Shown: in pieces, positions 35,133-45,310 of the stretch | Layout of the letters: the number at the start of each line of letters is the position of its first letter | How positions within the stretch are numbered: the first letter of the stretch is position 1 | Assembly (NCBI RefSeq): GCF_013337765.1 | Contig: NZ_VBSB01000009.1 | Coordinates: 1 to 64,000 of the forward strand | From: Mycolicibacterium sphagni | GTDB taxonomy: Bacteria > Actinomycetota > Actinomycetes > Mycobacteriales > Mycobacteriaceae | Length of the DNA: 64,000 nt | Reading direction: 5' to 3' | Position numbers and translations under genes: made by a program | Notes under the pieces: model-generated | The model's database searches: none | Told to the model about the DNA's origin: nothing | Seen by the model: the letters and a program-made list of their open reading frames with translations, nothing else

Positions 35133-35966
35133 GTGACCAGTCAAGGCCCCGATCCGCACTGGCAGCGACCCGACGACTCCTCGGCTCGACCGGCGTCGGC
35201 CCAGTTAGTCGACCCGGAAGACGATCTGCCCTCGGCCACCTACGGTGGCGATTTCGAGACCACGACGATTCCCCATTACGGCTCGGGGCTGCCCGGTTCC
35301 GCGCCGTCGACGGGCTACGGCCTGTTGCACGATCCCGAGCCGTTGCCGTACGTGCAGCCGCATATCGATCCGACGCCGTCGCAGGCCACTCCGATGGAGA
35401 TCGAGCCCATCGACGCCGAGGAACGCGCGAAGGCAGCCGGCCGCAGGGGCACCCAGGACCTGGGTCTGCTGGTGTTGCGGCTCGTCGTCGGCGCGATATT
35501 CGTCGGCCATGGACTGCAGAAGGCGTTCGGCTGGTGGGGTGGCCAGGGTCTGGACGGCTTCAAGACCGCGCTGGCCGATGCCGGCTATCAGCATGCCGGC
35601 GTGCTGACCTATGTCGGTGCCGGCGCCCAGATCCTGATCGGTGTCCTGCTGATCCTCGGACTGTTCACGCCGCTGGCCGCCGCTGGCGGAGTGGCCTATC
35701 TGGTCAACAGCCTGCTGGCGATCGTCTCGGCCCAGCGCCAGGACGGCTATCTGGCGGTGTTAGGGCCCGACGGCTTCGAGTACCTGCTGGTATTGATCGC
35801 GGCGGCCTCCGCGGTGATCCTGGTCGGCCCGGGCCGCTACGGATTCGACGGCGGACGCGGCTGGGCCCGTCGTCCGTTCATCGGCTCGTTCATCGCGCTG
35901 CTGGTCGGTATCGGCGGCGGTGTCGCGGCGTGGTTCTTCCTGCACGGCAACAACCCGCTGGCCTAG
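35133..35966 (+). CDS. DoxX-family membrane protein (Rv3005c-like)
   Basis: A 277-residue protein with a long polar, Pro-rich cytoplasmic N-terminus (residues 1-105) and four membrane helices in the DoxX pattern (LGLLVLRLVVGAIFVGHGLQKAF, AGAQILIGVLLILGLFTPLAAAGGVAYLVN and two more). Rv3005c in M. tuberculosis (MRC complex component with SodA and SseA, affecting redox stress) sits at the same place. The GTG at 35133 is chosen because the N-terminus VTSQGPDPHWQRPDD matches the known protein start. It is divergent from lppZ with a 135-base gap. Confidence 0.9.
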   Translation: MTSQGPDPHWQRPDDSSARPASAQLVDPEDDLPSATYGGDFETTTIPHYGSGLPGSAPSTGYGLLHDPEPLPYVQPHIDPTPSQATPMEIEPIDAEERAKAAGRRGTQDLGLLVLRLVVGAIFVGHGLQKAFGWWGGQGLDGFKTALADAGYQHAGVLTYVGAGAQILIGVLLILGLFTPLAAAGGVAYLVNSLLAIVSAQRQDGYLAVLGPDGFEYLLVLIAAASAVILVGPGRYGFDGGRGWARRPFIGSFIALLVGIGGGVAAWFFLHGNNPLA

Positions 35967-35983
35967 TCACTCGTAAGGCCCAG

Positions 35984-36388
35984 TTACTCGTAGGGATTGG
36001 GCACCCGTCCGCCGCTGGCCTCAGCCAGCAGCGGCAACAACGCGAACGTGACCGCGGGCAGCAGCATCTCCGAGCCGTCGCGCAGTCGCGCTCGCGCCCA
36101 TGCAGTTCGTTCGAAACGCAGGCCGTCGACCTCGTCCCAGTTCACCGTTCGGCTGCCCAACAGCGTGCGCGCGGTCAGCGTCTCCCGGTCGGCCACCGTG
36201 CGCAGCCGCACGATCGCGTACGAGGCCACGACGGGGAGCACCATGAATACCGCGCCCCACGTGGGGAACATGGTGATCATCACCAACAGGCAGAGAGCCA
36301 GGAACCCCGAGGCGAAATGTGCCATCGGCGACATGCGGATCACGACGGGCTTGGCGGTGGACGCATCAGGTGCGCGACGCGAGGACAT
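35984..36388 (-). CDS. small membrane protein with PH-like domain (Rv3004-like)
   Basis: A 134-residue protein with two adjacent membrane helices (FASGFLALCLLVMITMFPTW and VFMVLPVVASYAIV) followed by a PH-like domain (TLTARTLLGSRTVNWDEVDGLRFE). This is the arrangement of low-molecular-weight actinobacterial PH-domain antigens such as CFP2/Cfp6-type proteins; Rv3004 (cfp6) lies at this place in M. tuberculosis. The ATG at 36388 is followed by a basic stretch, giving a sensible topology. Function is unknown. Confidence 0.85.
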   Translation of the reverse strand: MSSRRAPDASTAKPVVIRMSPMAHFASGFLALCLLVMITMFPTWGAVFMVLPVVASYAIVRLRTVADRETLTARTLLGSRTVNWDEVDGLRFERTAWARARLRDGSEMLLPAVTFALLPLLAEASGGRVPNPYE

Positions 36389-36426
36389 GGCGCCATCTTC
36401 CCACCACCAGCGAGGGGCGCCGAGAT

Positions 36427-36456
36427 TTGACGCTTGACCTGTACGGAGGCTACGGT
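36427..36456 (+). promoter_or_regulatory. candidate ilvBNC promoter
   Basis: TTGACG (36427-36432), an 18-base spacer and TACGGT (36451-36456) fit mycobacterial SigA sites. Transcription would start at about 36463, virtually at the leader-peptide ATG (36465). Confidence 0.55.
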
Positions 36457-36464
36457 CGCAGGTT

Positions 36465-36533
36465 ATGAACGGCGGAATGCTCGTAGTAATTGGCCAGCGC
36501 GTTGGTGCCGCGCTTGCCCCGACCCGGGCATAG
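36465..36533 (+). CDS. ilvBNC leader peptide
   Basis: A 22-codon reading frame with consecutive Leu-Val-Val-Ile codons (residues 6-9) ahead of a terminator and ilvB. It is the pattern of a transcription-attenuation leader: scarcity of charged branched-chain tRNAs would stall the ribosome there and favour read-through. A comparable leader is known for ilvBNC of Corynebacterium glutamicum. No ribosome-binding site is obvious and the predicted transcript starts almost at the ATG, so translation is probably leaderless. A 12-base arm (36497-36508) inside the frame can pair with 36540-36551 just before the terminator. Confidence 0.7.
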   Translation: MNGGMLVVIGQRVGAALAPTRA

Positions 36534-36551
36534 CCACACGCACCAGCGCGC

Positions 36552-36589
36552 AACCCTCGTACAGCCGCCGAAGCTGACGGGGGTTTTTT
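36552..36589 (+). terminator. ilvBNC attenuator terminator
   Basis: AACCCTCGTACAGC pairs with GCTGACGGGGGTT around a seven-base loop with one bulged base, followed by TTTTTT. It lies between the leader peptide and ilvB, 40 bases before the ilvB start, and is one of very few U-tract terminators in this window. Confidence 0.75.
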
Positions 36590-36629
36590 CTTGCCCGAAG
36601 AAATGAACAGGACCGAAAAGGACGACATT

Positions 36630-38492
36630 GTGAGCGCACCCACTACGCGACCGCCCGAGCCAACGGCGCCCGCCGACGGCCCAGCCGCAGCACCCACGGC
36701 CGCCAAGACCGGCACGACCACCGCCAAGCGCGTCGCCCCGCAGCAGCTCACGGGCGCCCAGGCGGTAGTCCGCTCGCTGGAAGAACTCGGCGTCGACACG
36801 ATCTTCGGGATCCCGGGCGGCGCGGTGCTGCCGGTCTACGACCCGCTCTACGATTCGCAGAAACTACGCCACGTCCTGGTTCGCCACGAGCAGGGCGCCG
36901 GGCACGCGGCCAGTGGTTATGCCCACGCCACCGGCAAGGTCGGCGTGATGATGGCCACCTCGGGCCCTGGCGCCACCAACCTGGTGACTCCGCTGGCCGA
37001 CGCGCAGATGGACTCCATCCCGGTGGTCGCCATCACCGGGCAGGTCGGTCGCGCGCTGATCGGCACCGACGCCTTCCAGGAAGCTGACATTTCCGGCATC
37101 ACGATGCCGATCACCAAGCACAATTTCCTGGTGCGCAACGGCGACGACATCGCCCGGGTGATGGCCGAGGCGTTCCACATCGCGTCCACCGGCCGTCCCG
37201 GCGCGGTGCTCGTCGACATCCCCAAGGACATCCTGCAGGGACAGTGCACCTTCGCCTGGCCGCCGCAGATCGACCTGCCCGGCTACAAACCCAATACCAA
37301 GCCGCACAGCCGTCAGATCCGGGAGGCCGCCCGGCTGATCGCCGCGGCGCGCAAGCCGGTGCTCTACGTCGGTGGCGGCGTGATCCGTGGCGACGCCACC
37401 GAAGAGTTGCTGGATCTCGCCGAGCTGACCGGGATTCCGGTGGTCACCACGCTGATGGCGCGCGGCGCCTTCCCGGACAGCCACCCGCAGAACCTGGGCA
37501 TGCCGGGCATGCACGGCACCGTCGCCGCGGTGGCCGCCCTGCAGAAGAGCGACCTGCTGATCGCGCTGGGCGCACGGTTCGACGACCGGGTGACCGGCAA
37601 GCTGGACTCCTTTGCCCCCGAGGCCAAGGTGATCCACGTCGACATCGACCCGGCCGAGATCGGCAAGAACCGCAACGCCGACGTGCCGATTGTGGGTGAC
37701 GTCAAGCTGGCGATCACGGAACTGACTGAGTCCCTGCGCAAGACCGGCGGTACACCGAGGGCCAACCAGGACAACTGGTGGGAGTACCTCTCGGGTATCC
37801 GGGCCACCTACCCGCTGAGCTACGACCCGCAGCACGACGGCAGCCTCAGCCCGGAATACGTCATCCAGCAGCTGGGCAGGATCGCCGGGCCGGATGCCAT
37901 CTACGTCGCAGGCGTCGGCCAGCACCAGATGTGGGCCGCGCAGTTCGTCTCCTACGAAAAGCCACGCACCTGGCTGAATTCCGGCGGCCTGGGCACCATG
38001 GGCTTCGCCGTTCCGGCGGCCATGGGCGCCAAGATGGCCCGGCCCGAGGCCGAGGTGTGGGCGATCGACGGTGACGGTTGCTTCCAGATGACCAATCAGG
38101 AGCTGGCCACCTGCGCGGTCGAAGGGGTGCCGATCAAGGTCGCGCTGATCAACAACGGCAACCTGGGCATGGTGCGCCAGTGGCAGACGCTGTTCTACGG
38201 GGAGCGGTACAGCCAAACCGATCTGGCCACCCACAGCCACCGCATCCCGGACTTCGTCAAACTGGCCGAGGCCTACGGATGCGTCGGATTGCGTTGCGAG
38301 CGTGAAGAAGACGTGATCGACGTGATCAACCAGGCCCGGGCGATCAATGACCGACCGGTGGTGATCGACTTCATCGTCGGCGCCGACGCCCAGGTGTGGC
38401 CGATGGTCGCCGCGGGTTGCGGCAATGACGAGATCATGGCGGCACGCAATATCCGCCCGCTGTTCGACGACAACGAGGAAGGTCGCGCCTGA
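36630..38492 (+). CDS. ilvB: acetolactate synthase large subunit
   Basis: A 620-residue TPP- and FAD-dependent enzyme condensing pyruvate to acetolactate, or with 2-ketobutyrate to acetohydroxybutyrate, in valine, leucine and isoleucine synthesis. [12 protein letters not shown] and [14 protein letters not shown] carry the catalytic glutamate; [14 protein letters not shown] is the TPP-binding motif. The N-terminal 45 residues are a low-complexity Ala/Pro/Thr stretch as in mycobacterial IlvB1. GTG at 36630 is chosen because AAAAGGACGACATT precedes it and the known protein starts MSAP. It is coupled to ilvN. Confidence 0.97.
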   Translation: MSAPTTRPPEPTAPADGPAAAPTAAKTGTTTAKRVAPQQLTGAQAVVRSLEELGVDTIFGIPGGAVLPVYDPLYDSQKLRHVLVRHEQGAGHAASGYAHATGKVGVMMATSGPGATNLVTPLADAQMDSIPVVAITGQVGRALIGTDAFQEADISGITMPITKHNFLVRNGDDIARVMAEAFHIASTGRPGAVLVDIPKDILQGQCTFAWPPQIDLPGYKPNTKPHSRQIREAARLIAAARKPVLYVGGGVIRGDATEELLDLAELTGIPVVTTLMARGAFPDSHPQNLGMPGMHGTVAAVAALQKSDLLIALGARFDDRVTGKLDSFAPEAKVIHVDIDPAEIGKNRNADVPIVGDVKLAITELTESLRKTGGTPRANQDNWWEYLSGIRATYPLSYDPQHDGSLSPEYVIQQLGRIAGPDAIYVAGVGQHQMWAAQFVSYEKPRTWLNSGGLGTMGFAVPAAMGAKMARPEAEVWAIDGDGCFQMTNQELATCAVEGVPIKVALINNGNLGMVRQWQTLFYGERYSQTDLATHSHRIPDFVKLAEAYGCVGLRCEREEDVIDVINQARAINDRPVVIDFIVGADAQVWPMVAAGCGNDEIMAARNIRPLFDDNEEGRA

Positions 38493-39004
38493 TGGCCGGC
38501 AACACTGTCACCCATACCCTTTCGGTGCTCGTCGAAGACAAGCCCGGCGTGCTGGCGCGCGTCGCGGCACTGTTCTCCCGGCGCGGCTTCAACATCGAGT
38601 CGCTGGCCGTCGGCGCCACCGAGCAGAAGAACATGTCGCGGATGACGATCGTGGTCACCGCCGAGGAGACCCCGCTCGAACAGATCACCAAGCAGCTCAA
38701 CAAGCTGATCAACGTGATCAAGATCGTCGAGCAGGACGGCGACAACTTTGTGGCGCGCGAGCTGGCGCTGATCAAGGTTCGCGCCGATGCCGGTACCCGC
38801 AGTCAGGTGATCGAAGCGGTGAACCTGTTCCGCGCCAAGGTGATCGACGTGTCCACCGAGTCACTGACCGTCGAAGCCACCGGTACGCCGGAGAAGCTCG
38901 AGGCGCTGCTGCGGGTGCTCGAGCCCTACGGCATCCGTGAGATCGTGCAGTCCGGCGTGGTCGCGCTGTCGCGCGGGCCGCGCGGGATGACCAACAACAA
39001 GTAA
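38492..39004 (+). CDS. ilvN: acetolactate synthase regulatory subunit
   Basis: A 170-residue subunit that stimulates IlvB and gives valine feedback inhibition. The N-terminal ACT domain (HTLSVLVEDKPGVLARVAALFSRRGF region) contains the expected glycine and Asn at the valine site (GFNIESL); the C-terminal domain follows from about residue 85. The start overlaps the ilvB stop by one base. Length is typical. Confidence 0.97.
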   Translation: MAGNTVTHTLSVLVEDKPGVLARVAALFSRRGFNIESLAVGATEQKNMSRMTIVVTAEETPLEQITKQLNKLINVIKIVEQDGDNFVARELALIKVRADAGTRSQVIEAVNLFRAKVIDVSTESLTVEATGTPEKLEALLRVLEPYGIREIVQSGVVALSRGPRGMTNNK

Positions 39005-40057
<1,053 letters not shown>

Positions 40058-40061
40058 CAAC

Positions 40062-40117
40062 CACGGATTTCGGCGCGCTAATCGTCGCTCAGCGCCGATT
40101 AGCGCGCCGAAGCCGTG
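40062..40117. terminator. bidirectional hairpin between ilvC and EXPERA gene
   Basis: A perfect 16-base inverted repeat (40069-40084 with 40096-40111) extended by CACGG/CCGTG outside. No T tract follows. It separates the convergent ilvC and 40119-40685 genes, so a factor-assisted or U-less terminator for both is likely. Confidence 0.65.
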
Positions 40118-40118
40118 T

Positions 40119-40685
40119 TCAGGGGCGGGTGAACGGATGCGGCCGCCACATCCGGGCGGTCAGCAGTATCGGCACGACGATGTAGGGCAGGTTGTAGGCC
40201 AGCGCCTTCGGCACGTTGGTGAAGGTGTAGTCGTAGGCCGTATTGCAGACCGTCTGGAAAAGCCGTGCGTCACCGGCGAATCCGACCATCACCACGATGA
40301 AGGTCGTCTGGACCACCATGCCCGTGTAGATGAAGGACGGCTTGCGGATCCACTCGCGCCCCTTGATGAAGGCGTAGACGAGCAGCACGTAGAAGATCCC
40401 GAACACCACCGCGGACACACTGGCGCCGACCTGGAGGAACCGCGGGTTGGCGATCAGCAGCGGGTCGGTGCCGCCGGCGTAGACGTGGTACACGACCCTG
40501 GCCAGGAAGAAATCGGAATCTGGGTCGGGGCGGCCCACCATGTTGACGATGTCCCCGGTGAACGAGGACCCGATGAACATCGTGAACACAACGATGAAGA
40601 ACCAGTCGTAACGGCGCTCGCGCAACGGGATCGGACTGCGCACAGCGGCCGACTTGGTCGTGGTTGCGGCAGGGGAGATGGTCAT
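40119..40685 (-). CDS. four-helix membrane protein, EXPERA/TMEM97-like (Rv3000-like)
   Basis: A 188-residue membrane protein with four helices. The pattern RRYDWFFIVVFTMF, a middle stretch YAFIKGREWIRKPSFIYTGMV and a C-terminal NLPYIVVPILLTARM resembles the EXPERA domain of TMEM97/emopamil-binding proteins, which handle sterol-like lipids. Rv3000 is at the same place next to ilvC in M. tuberculosis. A lipid isomerase or carrier role is inference; the sterol-isomerase catalytic residues are not clearly identifiable. Confidence 0.85.
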   Translation of the reverse strand: MTISPAATTTKSAAVRSPIPLRERRYDWFFIVVFTMFIGSSFTGDIVNMVGRPDPDSDFFLARVVYHVYAGGTDPLLIANPRFLQVGASVSAVVFGIFYVLLVYAFIKGREWIRKPSFIYTGMVVQTTFIVVMVGFAGDARLFQTVCNTAYDYTFTNVPKALAYNLPYIVVPILLTARMWRPHPFTRP

Positions 40686-40722
40686 GGCCGCTGATGCTAA
40701 GCGTCCTAGGCACTCGGGAGGG

Positions 40723-40773
40723 CTGATTCCCGAAATTACAACAGTATGGCCTTCTGTATCTATCCGGAATCAG
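40723..40773. repeat. inverted repeat in divergent promoter region
   Basis: CTGATTCC (40723-40730) and GGAATCAG (40766-40773) form an 8-base inverted repeat with a smaller ACAG/CTGT pair inside. It lies between the divergent EXPERA-like and haemophore-like genes and could be an operator or RNA hairpin. Little else is visible in this 161-base gap. Confidence 0.3.
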
Positions 40774-40846
40774 CTCACCGCGCGACGGGTACTCCGTCGT
40801 ATGCAACGCTTCAACAGATTCACAGCAATAGCGAAGGAGTTCGGCA

Positions 40847-41218
40847 ATGACAACGTCCAGAGGTAGCGCGCTCGGTGCGCTGATGGTGGTCACCCTCGGC
40901 GTCGCGGCCATCGTGTCAATGCCGACTGCGGCAGCCGCGCCCTGCAGTGCCAGCGGATTGGCCACCACATCCAGCGGAGTGCTGGCCGCGGCGGGCGGAT
41001 ATCTGGCCGGTCATCCGGGGGCCGACGATGTGCTGACCGCCGCCGCCAGTCAGTCTGCCGACGACGCGAAGGCGTCGGTGCGGTCGTATTTCATCGGGCA
41101 TCCCGGTGAGTTGTTCGACCTGCAGAACATCGCAGGCCCGCTGCGGGACCTGCGTAACCAGTGCGGCGTGGCGATCTCCCCGGGCCAGCTGGCGCTGCTG
41201 TTCGAGCAGGTGTCCTAG
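40847..41218 (+). CDS. secreted haemophore-like protein
   Basis: A 123-residue exported protein: signal peptide with helix ALMVVTLGVAAIVSM, cleavage near AAAAPCS, and a mature helical domain of about 90 residues with two cysteines (APCSASG and RNQCGV) that may form a disulfide. It resembles the mycobacterial haem-binding/haemophore-related small secreted family typified by Rv0203. A ribosome-binding site GCGAAGGAG precedes the ATG. Haem binding is inferred only from family resemblance. Confidence 0.78.
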   Translation: MTTSRGSALGALMVVTLGVAAIVSMPTAAAAPCSASGLATTSSGVLAAAGGYLAGHPGADDVLTAAASQSADDAKASVRSYFIGHPGELFDLQNIAGPLRDLRNQCGVAISPGQLALLFEQVS

Positions 41219-41220
41219 AA

Positions 41221-42669
41221 CTACGGCGCGAGTGACGGTAGCGGCAGCCCGAATTCACGTTTGAGCACGGTGCGCGCGGCGTAATAGCCCGACATCCCGT
41301 GCACACCGGTTCCTGGCGGGGTCGCCGACGAGCACAGATACGCCTTGGGGATCGGTGTGGTCCACGGATTCCAGCGCAGGGTGGGGCCGACCATCGCGGC
41401 GAACAGCGTTGCGCCGCCGACGATGATGTCCCCGCCGACGTAGTTGGCGTTGTACTGCGACATCTGCGCCGCGGTCACGCACCGCGAGGACAGCACCAGA
41501 TCCCGGAACCCGGGCGCGGCCTTCTCGAACAGGCCGGTGATGGTTTCGGTCAAGTCTTCGGTCGAATGGGCCGGGACATGCGCATAGGTCCACAGCGGCC
41601 GCCGCCCCGCGGAGTCGATGCGCGACGGATCGGACAGGTGCGGAAGCGCGGCCAACGTCATCGGCCAGTCGGCGTGTCGCCCTGAGGCGATCTCCTTCTC
41701 GGCGTACGCCATCTGCGCTCGGGTGCCACCCATGTGCACGGTGGGCGAGGTCGCCACCCGCTGGTCGCGCCACGGGATCTCACCGGAGAGCACGAAGTCC
41801 ACCTTGCACACACCCGGCCCATACCGGTAGCGCTGCAACGATTTCGCGTAGCTGTCCGGCACTGCTGAACCGTAGATGTCGAGAAGTGCGGTCGGTGCGG
41901 TGTCGTAGATCGCCACGCCGGGGGGAGGGGAGGTCACCGGTTCGCCGACGACCAGTTCGCCGCCGTGCGCCTGAAGATCGGCAAGCATCGCGTCGACGAT
42001 GGCCTGGCTGCCGCCGATCGGCACCGGCCAGCCGACGCTGTGCGCCAGCGTCCCGAGCATGGTGCCTGCGCCGCTGTTGACCGGCGACGGCATCGTCGAA
42101 ATCGCATGTGCGCCAACGCCGGTGAAGAGAGCGCGGGCGTCGTCGCCGCGCAGCACACTCCACGCCGGACTGCCCTGGGCCAGCACCCGAAGTCCCGCGC
42201 GCACCGTGGTGGGCAGATCGGGCGGCAGTGAACGCTTGTCGCCGAGGAAGAAGCCCACGACGCCGTCGGGATGGTCGGCGAGCGGACCGAACAGCCTGCG
42301 CCAGGAGCGCCCGTCGTCCAGCTCGGCGCAGGTGCGCTCCAGCGAGTGATAGGCGATCGCGGCGGACCTGTTGGGCAGTGGGTTGGCGTAGGAGATCTCC
42401 GGGACCGCCAGCTGCACCCCGCGCGCCGCGAGGTTGTACTCGGCGAAGAACGGCGAAGCCAGCGCCAGCGGGTGGACCGCGGAGCAGACGTCGTGGCGGA
42501 TGCCGGGGAACTCCGGGTCGGTCGCGGTACGGGCGCCGCCGCCGAACGTCGGCTGGCCCTCCACGACGCGCACCTTCAAACCCGCTCGGGCGCAGATGAC
42601 GGCGGCCGCCAACCCGTTGGGACCACTGCCGACGACGGTCACGTCCACCCGGTAAGTAGACCGCACCAC
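41221..42669 (-). CDS. FAD-dependent phytoene desaturase-type oxidoreductase (Rv2997-like)
   Basis: About 482 residues. The N-terminal FAD motif VVGSGPNGLAAAVICARAG and the RTATDPEFPGIRHDVCSAVHP block belong to the phytoene desaturase/CrtI-like oxidoreductases; near the C-terminus GMSGYYAARTVL completes the FAD site. The order next to serA matches Rv2997. No carotenoid genes are near, so the substrate is unknown. GTG at 42669 is taken as start; GTGs at 42666 and 42648 are possible. It is divergent from serA, with 44 bases between. Confidence 0.9.
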   Translation of the reverse strand: MVRSTYRVDVTVVGSGPNGLAAAVICARAGLKVRVVEGQPTFGGGARTATDPEFPGIRHDVCSAVHPLALASPFFAEYNLAARGVQLAVPEISYANPLPNRSAAIAYHSLERTCAELDDGRSWRRLFGPLADHPDGVVGFFLGDKRSLPPDLPTTVRAGLRVLAQGSPAWSVLRGDDARALFTGVGAHAISTMPSPVNSGAGTMLGTLAHSVGWPVPIGGSQAIVDAMLADLQAHGGELVVGEPVTSPPPGVAIYDTAPTALLDIYGSAVPDSYAKSLQRYRYGPGVCKVDFVLSGEIPWRDQRVATSPTVHMGGTRAQMAYAEKEIASGRHADWPMTLAALPHLSDPSRIDSAGRRPLWTYAHVPAHSTEDLTETITGLFEKAAPGFRDLVLSSRCVTAAQMSQYNANYVGGDIIVGGATLFAAMVGPTLRWNPWTTPIPKAYLCSSATPPGTGVHGMSGYYAARTVLKREFGLPLPSLAP

Positions 42670-42713
42670 GGCCGCTGATCGTGCGGCGGGCAACAACCAC
42701 TAGGCTGACCGGC

Positions 42714-44300
42714 GTGAATCTGCCCGTTGTATTGATTGCAGACAAGCTTGCCGAGTCGACCGTCGCCGCCCTGGGTGACCAGGTGGAAGTTCGGTGGGTC
42801 GATGGCCCGGACCGGCCGAAACTGCTGGCCGCGGTCGTGGACGCCGACGCGCTGCTGGTGCGCTCGGCCACCACCGTGGACGCCGAGGTCATCGCCGCCG
42901 CGCCCAAACTGAAGATCGTCGCCCGCGCCGGCGTCGGCCTGGACAACGTCGACGTCGACGCCGCCACCACGGCAGGTGTGCTCGTCGTCAACGCGCCCAC
43001 GTCCAACATCCACAGCGCCGCCGAGCATGCGCTGGCGCTGATGCTGTCGGCCGCGCGGCAGATCCCCGCCGCCGACGCCACGCTGCGAGAGCACACCTGG
43101 AAGCGTTCGTCGTTCTCGGGCACCGAGATCTTCGGCAAGACCGTCGGCGTGGTCGGCCTGGGCCGCATCGGGCAGCTCGTCGCCCAGCGGCTGGCCGCCT
43201 TCGGAACCCACGTCATCGCCTACGACCCCTACGTGTCGGCCGCCCGCGCCGCCCAGCTGGGCATCGAGCTCCTGTCGCTCGACGATCTGCTGGCCCGGGC
43301 GGACTTCATCTCCGTGCACCTGCCCAAGACCCCGGAGACCGCCGGCCTGATCGGCAAGGAAGCACTGGCCAAGACCAAGCCCGGCGTGATCATCGTCAAC
43401 GCGGCCCGCGGTGGCCTGATCGATGAGCAGGCGTTGGCCGACGCGATCACCAGCGGCCACGTGCGCGGCGCCGGACTCGACGTGTTCAGCACCGAACCCT
43501 GCACCGACAGCCCGCTGTTCGAGCTGCCGCAGGTGGTCGTCACCCCGCACCTCGGTGCCTCCACCGAAGAGGCTCAGGACCGGGCGGGCACCGACGTCGC
43601 GGCCAGCGTGAAGCTCGCGCTGGCCGGCGAGTTCGTGCCCGACGCGGTCAACGTCGGCGCCGGTGCGGTCAGTGAAGAGGTGGCACCGTGGCTGGACCTG
43701 GCCCGCAAGCTGGGTCTGCTCGCCGGTGTGCTGTCCACCGGGGCCGCTTCGAGCCTGTCGGTGCGCGTCTCCGGTGAGCTGGCGTCCGAAGATGTTGAGG
43801 TGCTGAAGCTTTCGGCGCTGCGCGGCTTCTTCTCGACGGTGACCGATCAGCAGGTGACGTTCGTCAACGCGCCCAGCCTGGCCGCCGAACGCGGTCTGGC
43901 GAGCGAGCTGAGCACCGCAACCGAGAGCCCCAACCACCGCAGCCTCGTCGACGTGCGAGTGGTCGGCCCCGACGGCGCGACGACCAATGTGTCCGGCACG
44001 CTGTCCGGGCCGCAGCAGGTCGAGAAGGTCGTCCAGATCAACGGCCGCAACTTCGATCTGCGCGCCGAAGGTGTGAACCTGGTTCTGCATTACTCCGACC
44101 AGCCCGGGGCACTGGGCAAGATCGGCACCCTGCTCGGCAATGCCGACGTGAACATCCTGGCGGCTCAGCTGAGTCAGGACACCACCGGCCGGGCCGCGAC
44201 GCTGATGCTGCGGTTGGACCGCGAGGTGGCCGACGACGTCCGGTCGGCCATCGGTGACGCGGTTGGTGCGACGACTCTGGAAGTGGTGGACCTGTCATGA
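42714..44300 (+). CDS. serA: D-3-phosphoglycerate dehydrogenase
   Basis: A 528-residue type 1 enzyme, first step of serine synthesis. Catalytic NAD domain with [15 protein letters not shown] and the active-site His in [14 protein letters not shown], then an intervening ASB domain (about 320-450) and a C-terminal ACT domain for serine feedback ([19 protein letters not shown]). Length equals the mycobacterial enzyme. GTG at 42714 ([10 protein letters not shown]) is chosen by family start. The stop overlaps the leuB start (ATGA), so serine and leucine steps are coupled. Confidence 0.96.
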   Translation: MNLPVVLIADKLAESTVAALGDQVEVRWVDGPDRPKLLAAVVDADALLVRSATTVDAEVIAAAPKLKIVARAGVGLDNVDVDAATTAGVLVVNAPTSNIHSAAEHALALMLSAARQIPAADATLREHTWKRSSFSGTEIFGKTVGVVGLGRIGQLVAQRLAAFGTHVIAYDPYVSAARAAQLGIELLSLDDLLARADFISVHLPKTPETAGLIGKEALAKTKPGVIIVNAARGGLIDEQALADAITSGHVRGAGLDVFSTEPCTDSPLFELPQVVVTPHLGASTEEAQDRAGTDVAASVKLALAGEFVPDAVNVGAGAVSEEVAPWLDLARKLGLLAGVLSTGAASSLSVRVSGELASEDVEVLKLSALRGFFSTVTDQQVTFVNAPSLAAERGLASELSTATESPNHRSLVDVRVVGPDGATTNVSGTLSGPQQVEKVVQINGRNFDLRAEGVNLVLHYSDQPGALGKIGTLLGNADVNILAAQLSQDTTGRAATLMLRLDREVADDVRSAIGDAVGATTLEVVDLS

Positions 44301-45310
44301 AATTGGCGGTAATCGCGGGCGACGGGATTGGCCCGGAGGTCATCGACGAAGCGCTGCAGGTGCTCGACGTGGTGCTGCCCGGTGTGGACAAGACCGAATA
44401 CGACCTCGGTGCGCGCCGCTACCACGCGACCGGTGAATTGCTCACCGCCGAGACCATCGAAGAACTCAAGGGCTACGACGCGATCCTGCTCGGCGCGATC
44501 GGCGATCCCTCGGTGCCCAGCGGCGTGCTCGAGCGCGGCCTGTTGCTCAAACTCCGCTTCGCACTGGACCATCACGTCAACCTGCGGCCGGGCCGGCTGT
44601 ACCCCGGTGTCAGCAGCCCGTTGTCCGGCGTGACGAATATCGACTTCGTCGTGGTGCGTGAAGGCACCGAAGGCCCCTACACCGGTAACGGCGGCGCCCT
44701 GCGCGTCGGCACACCCCACGAGGTGGCCACCGAGGTCAGCGTCAACACCGCGTTCGGTGTCGAGCGGGTGGTGCGCGACGCGTTCGCCCGCGCGCAGGCC
44801 CGGCGCAAGCACCTGACCCTGGTGCACAAGACCAACGTGCTGACCTTCGCGGGGAGCCTGTGGTCGCGGGTAGTCGATGAGGTGGGGCAGGAGTTTCCTC
44901 ATGTCGAGGTCGCCTATCAGCACATCGACGCCGCCACCATCCACATGGTCACCGACCCGGGCCGGTTCGACGTCATCGTGACCGACAACCTGTTCGGCGA
45001 CATCATCACCGACCTGGCCGCCGCGGTGTGCGGCGGGATCGGACTGGCCGCCAGCGGCAATATCGATGCCACCCGGACCAATCCGTCGATGTTCGAACCC
45101 GTCCACGGCAGCGCGCCCGATATCGCCGGCCAGGGCATCGCTGACCCGACGGCGGCGGTGATGTCGGTGGCCCTGCTGCTCCGCCACGTCGGCGAGGAGG
45201 CCGCGGCCGCTCGCGTCGACAAGGCCGTCGGTGAGCATCTGGCCAGCCGCGGTGATGCGACGTACTCGACCCGTGAGGTCGGCGACCGGATCCGCGCGGC
45301 GCTCGGCTAG
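44297..45310 (+). CDS. leuB: 3-isopropylmalate dehydrogenase
   Basis: A 337-residue enzyme of the isocitrate/isopropylmalate dehydrogenase family, oxidising and decarboxylating 3-isopropylmalate in leucine synthesis. Visible motifs: [14 protein letters not shown] at the start, the substrate arginines in [19 protein letters not shown], the catalytic Tyr in EGPYTGNGG, and the metal-binding [15 protein letters not shown]. Coupled to serA. Its end overlaps the convergent 45307 gene by four bases. Confidence 0.96.
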   Translation: MKLAVIAGDGIGPEVIDEALQVLDVVLPGVDKTEYDLGARRYHATGELLTAETIEELKGYDAILLGAIGDPSVPSGVLERGLLLKLRFALDHHVNLRPGRLYPGVSSPLSGVTNIDFVVVREGTEGPYTGNGGALRVGTPHEVATEVSVNTAFGVERVVRDAFARAQARRKHLTLVHKTNVLTFAGSLWSRVVDEVGQEFPHVEVAYQHIDAATIHMVTDPGRFDVIVTDNLFGDIITDLAAAVCGGIGLAASGNIDATRTNPSMFEPVHGSAPDIAGQGIADPTAAVMSVALLLRHVGEEAAAARVDKAVGEHLASRGDATYSTREVGDRIRAALG

